DNA of 64,000 bases, taken from Embleya scabrispora DSM 41855 (lineage in GTDB: Bacteria > Actinomycetota > Actinomycetes > Streptomycetales > Streptomycetaceae). The notes beneath the pieces were generated by a model. It was not told the DNA's origin. It ran no database searches and saw nothing but the letters and a program-made list of their open reading frames with translations. The stretch is from positions 16,868 through 80,867 of the forward strand of contig NZ_KB889692.1 of assembly GCF_000372745.1 (NCBI RefSeq), read 5' to 3'. This document shows positions 59,655 to 64,000 of the stretch, one piece after another. Each line of letters opens with the position of its first letter. Positions within the stretch are counted from its first letter, which is position 1. Both the position numbers and the translations under genes were made by a program.

Positions 59655-60461
59655 TCAGCGGCGCTTCTTGGCGAGGTACCAGACGAAGCCGGCCGCGGTG
59701 GCGCCCGCGCCGATCGCGGTCGCGGCGAGCACGGGGCGCGAGGGGACGGACAGGGACGGCACCCGCTGGCGCAGCGCGACCGGCCGGCTGAACACCAGCA
59801 CGGGCCAGCCCCGCCCGGTCGCCTCGCGGCGCAGGCCGCGATCGGGATTGACCGCGTACGGGTGGCCGACTTCCAGGAGCATCGGCAGGTCGGTGATCGA
59901 GTCGCTGTACGCGTAGCAGGAGGTGAGGTCGTAGCCCTCGGTTCGGGCCAACTCCTTGACCGCCGCGGCCTTGTTGGGCCCGTACGCGTAGAAGTCGATC
60001 GCGCCGGAGTAGCGGCCGTCCTCGACGACCATCCGGGTGGCCACCACCCGGTCCGCGCCGAGCATGTCGCCGATCGGCTCGACCACCTCGGCCCCGGAGG
60101 AGCTGACGATGACCACGTCGCGGCCCGCTGCGTGGTGTTCCTCGATCAGGGACGCGGCCTCGTCGTAGATGATCGGGTCGATCATGTCGTGCAGGGTTTC
60201 CGCGACGATCTCGCGCACCTGCTGGACGTCCCAACCGCGGCACAGCGCGGAGAGATATTCGCGCATGCGCTCCATCTGGTCGTGATCCGCGCCACCGACG
60301 AGGAACACGAACTGCGCGTAGGCACTCTTGAGGACGGAGCGGCGATTGATGAGACCGCCGTGGTAGAAGGATCTGCTGAACGCCAGCGCACTGGACCTGG
60401 CGATGATGGTCTTGTCGAGGTCGAAGAAGGCTGCTGTCCGCTTCGGAGCCTGGGTTTCCAC
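59655..60461 (-). CDS. HAD-IB family phosphatase with C-terminal membrane helix
   Basis: 268 aa from the GTG at 60461. HAD motifs: FFDLDKTI (motif I, nucleophile Asp), VIVSSSGAE (motif II), a Lys in GPNKAAAVKEL and YSDSITDLPMLLEVG (motif III/IV). A C-terminal hydrophobic segment (ATAIGAGATAAGFVWYLA) with a basic KKRR end probably anchors it. HAD-IB members are phosphoserine-phosphatase-like. In Streptomyces it lies beside the Tad/Flp locus. Leaderless start inferred. Confidence 0.92.
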   Translation of the reverse strand: METQAPKRTAAFFDLDKTIIARSSALAFSRSFYHGGLINRRSVLKSAYAQFVFLVGGADHDQMERMREYLSALCRGWDVQQVREIVAETLHDMIDPIIYDEAASLIEEHHAAGRDVVIVSSSGAEVVEPIGDMLGADRVVATRMVVEDGRYSGAIDFYAYGPNKAAAVKELARTEGYDLTSCYAYSDSITDLPMLLEVGHPYAVNPDRGLRREATGRGWPVLVFSRPVALRQRVPSLSVPSRPVLAATAIGAGATAAGFVWYLAKKRR

Positions 60462-60469
60462 AGTTCACG

Positions 60470-60475
60470 AGGATA
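60470..60475 (-). promoter_or_regulatory. -10 element of leaderless HAD promoter
   Basis: TATCCT (TANNNT, minus strand) ends 8 nt before the GTG at 60461. Confidence 0.5.
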
Positions 60476-60492
60476 AGGGCAGCCATTCGGCG

Positions 60493-60498
60493 TAAACT
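60493..60498 (+). promoter_or_regulatory. -10 element driving a mini-ORF
   Basis: TAAACT (TANNNT) ends 7 nt before the ATG at 60506. It is divergent from, and only 18 bp away from, the HAD promoter box. Confidence 0.45.
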
Positions 60499-60505
60499 CC
60501 ACGTC

Positions 60506-60571
60506 ATGGGTTTGCTAGAGAACCCCCTCGGGTACATCCTGGAAGTCACGGATCGTTCGCGACCGTGCTAA
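60506..60571 (+). CDS. Possible 21-residue leaderless peptide
   Basis: ATG-initiated 21-codon frame (begins MGLLENPLGYILEV, ends SRPC) directly behind a -10 box and followed 37 bp later by a strong terminator hairpin. The resulting transcript would be about 150 nt. It could encode a small protein, or the transcript could be a regulatory RNA. No known family recognised. Confidence 0.4.
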   Translation: MGLLENPLGYILEVTDRSRPC

Positions 60572-60608
60572 CCCGGTCCGACTCCTCCCCCCCCGAGTCG
60601 GCCGTGGA

Positions 60609-60643
60609 GACGACCCCCGCTCTCCCCCCCGGCGGGGGTCGTC
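60609..60643 (+). terminator. Intrinsic terminator downstream of the mini-ORF
   Basis: Perfect 12-bp stem GACGACCCCCGC / GCGGGGGTCGTC, with a T-run at 60659-60664 a little further on. Confidence 0.85.
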
Positions 60644-60645
60644 GC

Positions 60646-61054
60646 TTGTCCGGGGGGATTTTTTGCGCCCGTACGAGTGCGTGAGTCGGCCTTTGTCCGA
60701 GTAACCGCCGTGGTGCGTGATTGTCGGTGCGGTGTCCGGGGCGGCCGGGTCGGATTGAATCCGCGATTCCGGGTCGACCGACGTGGGTGTGGCCGGCGAC
60801 TTTTCCCTGAGTGTCGTTCTCCGCTGTTTCGGGTGGATTCCCGGGCGATTTTCGGCGTTCTACGCGCGCCGATGCCAAAGGCTTGTCCGAAGCCGCTCGG
60901 CTGTCCCTCGTACGAGTGAATCCGCTATCCACAACCACGGTCTTGTGCACAGGCACGAACCACCCGCTCGGCCGAGCGCGCGCCGGCGGCGACGGTGGGG
61001 TCAGTTCTCGGGAGGGCCGGTTCGGACGGACCTCCCCGACCCCCTGGAGGTTCT
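60646..61054. other. Upstream region of the Tad locus
   Basis: About 410 bp between the terminator and the TadZ-like gene. Somewhat AT-richer than the coding sequence at 60700-60960, so it probably holds the locus promoter. Ends with GGAGG at 61046-61050. No supported gene. Confidence 0.5.
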
Positions 61055-62149
61055 GTGGCAGCGCTTTCCCCACCCCGGCCGGCCCGCCCGCTCCTGGTGA
61101 CCGGCGATCCGGCCCTGCTCGACGATCTGCTGCGGTTGTGCGCCGCGGCCGGGATCGAGCCGGAGGTGCAGCCGGATGCGGGCGCGGCGCGGACCGCGTG
61201 GCCGGCGGCGCCGCTGGTGATCGTCGGCGACGATGTGACGCCGGGCCTGGCCCGGTGTGGGTTGCCGCGCCGGGAGGACGTGGTGCTGATCGGCGCCGAC
61301 CTGGACGACGGCGATGTGTGGCGACGGGCCCTGGACGTGGGGGCGGACCACGTGGTGTTCCTGCCCGACGCCGAGGCGTGGATCGTCGACCGGCTGGGCG
61401 ATGTAGCGGAGGGCACCGGGCCGGACGCGCACACGATCGCGGTGCTCGGCGGTTGCGGTGGCAGCGGGGCCAGCACGTTGGCCTGTGCGCTCGCGGTGAC
61501 TGCGGGGCGCCGGGGGCTGAACACCGCGCTGGTGGACGTGGATCCACTCGGCGGGGGACTGGATGTGCTGCTCGGCGGCGAGGACGAGAGCGGTCTGCGT
61601 TGGCCGGACCTGGCGAGCGCGCGCGGCCGGATCGACGGTGGCGCGCTGTCCGACGCGCTGGTGCGTCTGCACGGGCTGACCGTGCTCTCGTGGGACCGCG
61701 AGCGACCACCGGGGATCCCGACGGAGACGATCCGCTCGGTGGTGCGGGCGGTGCGCAGACGGCACGACATCGCGGTGCTCGATGTGCCGCGGCACACCGA
61801 CTCGGCCGGGGCGGAGGCCCTGCGGCAGTGCGACACCGGGTTGTTGGTGGTGCCGGCCGAGGTGCGGGCGCTGGCCGCGGCGGCGCAGGTGTCGGCCCGG
61901 ATCGGGCCGATGTTGCGCGACCTGCGGGCGGTGGTGCGCCGGCCGAGCTCCTCGGGATTGACCTCCGAGGCGGCCGCGCGCGGCCTTGGGCTGCCGCTCG
62001 CGGGCGAGTTGCGACCGGAGGCGGGGTTGTCGGCCGCCGCCGAGCGGGGCGATCCGCCGGGCCTGCGCTCGCGCGGACCGCTGGCCCGGTTCTGCCGTGA
62101 ATACCTGGCGGGCAATCCCGCAGGCATGGTGCGCAAGGAGGCCGCGTGA
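61055..62149 (+). CDS. CpaE/TadZ-like ATPase (septum-site-determining-like)
   Basis: 364 aa from the GTG at 61055 with GGAGG upstream. Residues about 10-120 resemble an atypical receiver domain, and the rest is a ParA/MinD-type domain with a very deviant Walker A (VLGGCGGSGASTLACAL, lacking the usual Lys) and VDVDPLGGGLDVLLGG. TadZ/CpaE proteins localise Flp/Tad pilus machines to the pole or septum. Stop overlaps the next start (GTGA). Confidence 0.9.
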   Translation: MAALSPPRPARPLLVTGDPALLDDLLRLCAAAGIEPEVQPDAGAARTAWPAAPLVIVGDDVTPGLARCGLPRREDVVLIGADLDDGDVWRRALDVGADHVVFLPDAEAWIVDRLGDVAEGTGPDAHTIAVLGGCGGSGASTLACALAVTAGRRGLNTALVDVDPLGGGLDVLLGGEDESGLRWPDLASARGRIDGGALSDALVRLHGLTVLSWDRERPPGIPTETIRSVVRAVRRRHDIAVLDVPRHTDSAGAEALRQCDTGLLVVPAEVRALAAAAQVSARIGPMLRDLRAVVRRPSSSGLTSEAAARGLGLPLAGELRPEAGLSAAAERGDPPGLRSRGPLARFCREYLAGNPAGMVRKEAA

Positions 62150-63861
62150 GTGCGCGCGAGGTGCCGCCGATGCCGCCGTTCCCGCCGCCGACGCCCGTGC
62201 CGGGTGGGTCGCCGCCACGGGGTGGGCGGGAGGTGCGGCCGACGGGGGTGCCGCAGCCGCCGCCGTGGCCGGTGCCGACGCCGGCCGACGGGGGCACCGG
62301 GGTCTTCTCGGCACCGCAACTGCGGACGGTGCCGGCGGCCGGCACATCCGCTCCCGCGCCGGCCGTGCCGTTGCCGCCGGATCCGGATCTGGTCGAGGCG
62401 GTGCGGTCGCGGTTGGCCGCGGGCGGACACGAGCCGACGCCCGGCGCGGTGGCCGCCGCGCTGCGGGCCGAGGGGCGGGTGCTCGGCGAGGCGGCGTTGC
62501 CGGACCTGGTCCGGGCGTTGCGCTCGGAGATCGCCGGGGCCGGGCCGCTGGACGCGCTGTTGCGTGATCCCGAGGTCACCGACGTGCTGGTCAACGCGCC
62601 CGACGAGGTGTGGATCGACCGGGGTGCGGGGCCACAGCGCACGGCGGTGACGTTCGCCGACGACGCGGCCGTTCGGCGGCTCGCCCAGCGGCTGGCGAGC
62701 GGTGCCGGGCGGCGGTTGGACGATGCCTCGCCGTACGTGGACGCGACGCTCGCCGACGGGATCCGATTGCACGCGGTGCTGCGTCCGGTCGCGGTGCGGG
62801 GGACGTGCCTGTCGTTGCGGGTGCCCCGGCGCACCTCGCTGGGCCTGGCCGATCTGGTTCGGGCCGGTTCGTTGTCGCCGGTCGCGGCCGAACTGTTGTG
62901 CGCGGTGGTCTCGGCGCGCGCGGCGTTCCTGGTCTCCGGCGGCACCGGTTCGGGCAAGACCACGCTGCTCGGGGCACTGCTCGGATGTGCCCATCCGGCC
63001 GAACGGCTGTTGCTGGCCGAGGACTCAGCCGAGCTGACGCCGCGTCATCCGCACGTGGTGCGGCTCGAGTCGCGCCCGGCCAACGTCGAGGGCGCGGGCG
63101 AGGTGACGCTGCGGGACCTGGTTCGACAGGCACTGCGGATGCGACCGGACCGACTCGTGGTCGGGGAGGTGCGCGGCGCCGAGGTCGTCGAGTTGCTCGC
63201 CGCGCTCAACACCGGCCACGAGGGCGGCTGCGGCACGGTGCACGCGAACTCGGCGGCGGACGTGCCGGCGCGGCTCGAGGCGCTCGGCGCACTGGCGGGC
63301 CTGGGCCGGGACGCACTGCACAGCCAGTTGGCCGCCGCGCTCGACTTGGTCGTGCATGTGGTGCGCGAGCGCGACGGCCTGCGCCGGGTGGCCGAGATCC
63401 ACGTGCTCGAACGGGACACGGCGGGCTGGGTGCGCCCGGTGTCCGCCATGCGCTTCGAGCGCGGGGGCGCGTGCCGACCCGGACCGGGCCACCAGCGGTT
63501 GAGGGCGGGGGTGGGGCGATGGTGGGGGGTGGGTGGTGGGGAGGTGGGGTGGGCTGGGAGTCGGGGTGCGCCACGTCGCCTGGAGTGGGCGCGCAACCGG
63601 CACAGCCGGCCTGGGTGGGGCGTGTGGTGGGTCGGGATTGCTCGGGGTTGGGCGTCGAGGGCCGCCCTGGGTCGGATGTGCGACCGACACGGGCCGCTCG
63701 GGTGGGCGGTGGCGGGTCGGGGTTGGCGGGGTTGGGTGTGGCACGGGGATGGGTTGCCTGGGTCGGGTGTGTGGCGGGTCCGAGCGGCCCGGATTGTGAG
63801 TGGGGGAGCGGGCTCGGTCGGGGCCGTGGGGGTGGCGAGTTGGGGGTGGCCGGGGTCGTGA
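62146..63861 (+). CDS. tadA: TadA/CpaF-family secretion ATPase with aberrant C-terminal tail
   Basis: 571 aa as read. A Pro-rich N-terminus (1-75) precedes the family domains: [17 protein letters not shown], Walker [18 protein letters not shown] (about 264-280), the Asp-box [10 protein letters not shown], and Walker B region [38 protein letters not shown]. TadA hexamers power assembly of Flp/Tad pili. Family-like sequence ends near residue 445 (about 63480). The remaining 120 residues are Gly/Trp/Arg-rich, translated from a G-rich repetitive stretch, and look like read-through of a lost stop. Confidence 0.85.
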   Translation: MSAREVPPMPPFPPPTPVPGGSPPRGGREVRPTGVPQPPPWPVPTPADGGTGVFSAPQLRTVPAAGTSAPAPAVPLPPDPDLVEAVRSRLAAGGHEPTPGAVAAALRAEGRVLGEAALPDLVRALRSEIAGAGPLDALLRDPEVTDVLVNAPDEVWIDRGAGPQRTAVTFADDAAVRRLAQRLASGAGRRLDDASPYVDATLADGIRLHAVLRPVAVRGTCLSLRVPRRTSLGLADLVRAGSLSPVAAELLCAVVSARAAFLVSGGTGSGKTTLLGALLGCAHPAERLLLAEDSAELTPRHPHVVRLESRPANVEGAGEVTLRDLVRQALRMRPDRLVVGEVRGAEVVELLAALNTGHEGGCGTVHANSAADVPARLEALGALAGLGRDALHSQLAAALDLVVHVVRERDGLRRVAEIHVLERDTAGWVRPVSAMRFERGGACRPGPGHQRLRAGVGRWWGVGGGEVGWAGSRGAPRRLEWARNRHSRPGWGVWWVGIARGWASRAALGRMCDRHGPLGWAVAGRGWRGWVWHGDGLPGSGVWRVRAARIVSGGAGSVGAVGVASWGWPGS

Positions 63862-64000
63862 GTGGGCGGGTGTACCCGGCCGGAGTCGCGGGCGCAGCAA
63901 GCACGAGGCCGCCGGAGTCGCGGGGGCGGCGTTGCTGCTTGTTGGGCGCCTTCGGCGCCGGCTCGCGAGGCACCGCTTTTTCTTTCCCCCGCTTCGCTCC
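63480..64000. other. G-rich, repetitive end of the window
   Basis: Plus strand is extremely G/T-rich with many G runs (63505-63556 especially). A 13-bp repeat CCGGAGTCGCGGG occurs twice (63880-63892, 63910-63922), and a GGCGCC-TTC-GGCGCC hairpin lies near 63945-63959, followed by CTTTTTCTTT. The tadB/tadC genes expected after tadA do not appear before the edge. Confidence 0.6.

Noticed and set aside
63206..63973. Pro-rich minus-strand frame at the window end
   Set aside because: Complement of the G-rich repetitive stretch; composition alone explains the open frame.

Overview
This is a GC-rich window (roughly 70% or more by eye) from an actinobacterial chromosome. Gene content and order (lysC-asd, SigE-type sigma factor, SURF1, penicillin-binding protein/wblA/twin ArsA-type ATPases, kynA-kynU with a divergent Lrp regulator, crp-nth-NUDIX-MarP, acsA with a CooC-like ATPase, Tad-type pilus genes) match Streptomyces and its close relatives (Streptomycetaceae). 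Genus cannot be fixed from the sequence alone. Frequent GTG starts, very rare TTA codons and many leaderless starts (TANNNT 6-8 nt before the start codon) fit this group.

Layout. 1-7.8 kb is core: end of aspartokinase, asd, an ECF sigma factor with a translationally coupled membrane protein, SURF1, then a minus-strand block of S9 peptidase, NlpC/P60-like protein and MFS transporter. 7.8-21.2 kb is accessory: a collapsed XRE/ATP-binding regulatory pair, a winged-helix zinc-ribbon protein, a long HelD-type helicase with two TTA codons, a pRiA4b-type protein divergent from an SNF2-SWIM operon, and a YefM-YoeB toxin-antitoxin pair. 21.3-28.5 kb is an integrative element in a tRNA-Pro(CGG) gene. 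It is bounded by 44-bp identical repeats, has near-identical 24-bp repeats just inside both ends, and carries a broken tyrosine integrase, a DUF433/PIN-like toxin-antitoxin pair and a tightly packed three-gene minus-strand operon.

28.5-64 kb returns to core: metallophosphoesterase, YqeY, bifunctional PBP, wblA, two ArsA-type ATPases, the kynurenine pathway, RidA, NUDIX and metallo-beta-lactamase hydrolases, Crp, endonuclease III, a MarP-like protease, membrane proteins, NhaA, a polysaccharide deacetylase-like protein, a UreH-like/cupredoxin protein, a SulP-carbonic anhydrase fusion, acetyl-CoA synthetase, a CooC-like ATPase, a degenerate Fic protein, a HAD phosphatase and the start of a Tad/Flp assembly locus (TadZ/CpaE-like and TadA/CpaF-like).

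The best candidate for an undescribed system is the island operon at 23,566-27,831: a 173-aa protein whose C-terminus carries two 19-residue NTN-type repeats, a 946-aa protein with a degenerate P-loop followed by a long helical region, and a 296-aa SPFH-like/coiled-coil protein. Overlapping or closely spaced reading frames, island cargo status and TTA codons suggest a co-expressed conflict or defence module. Its function is inferred from architecture only.
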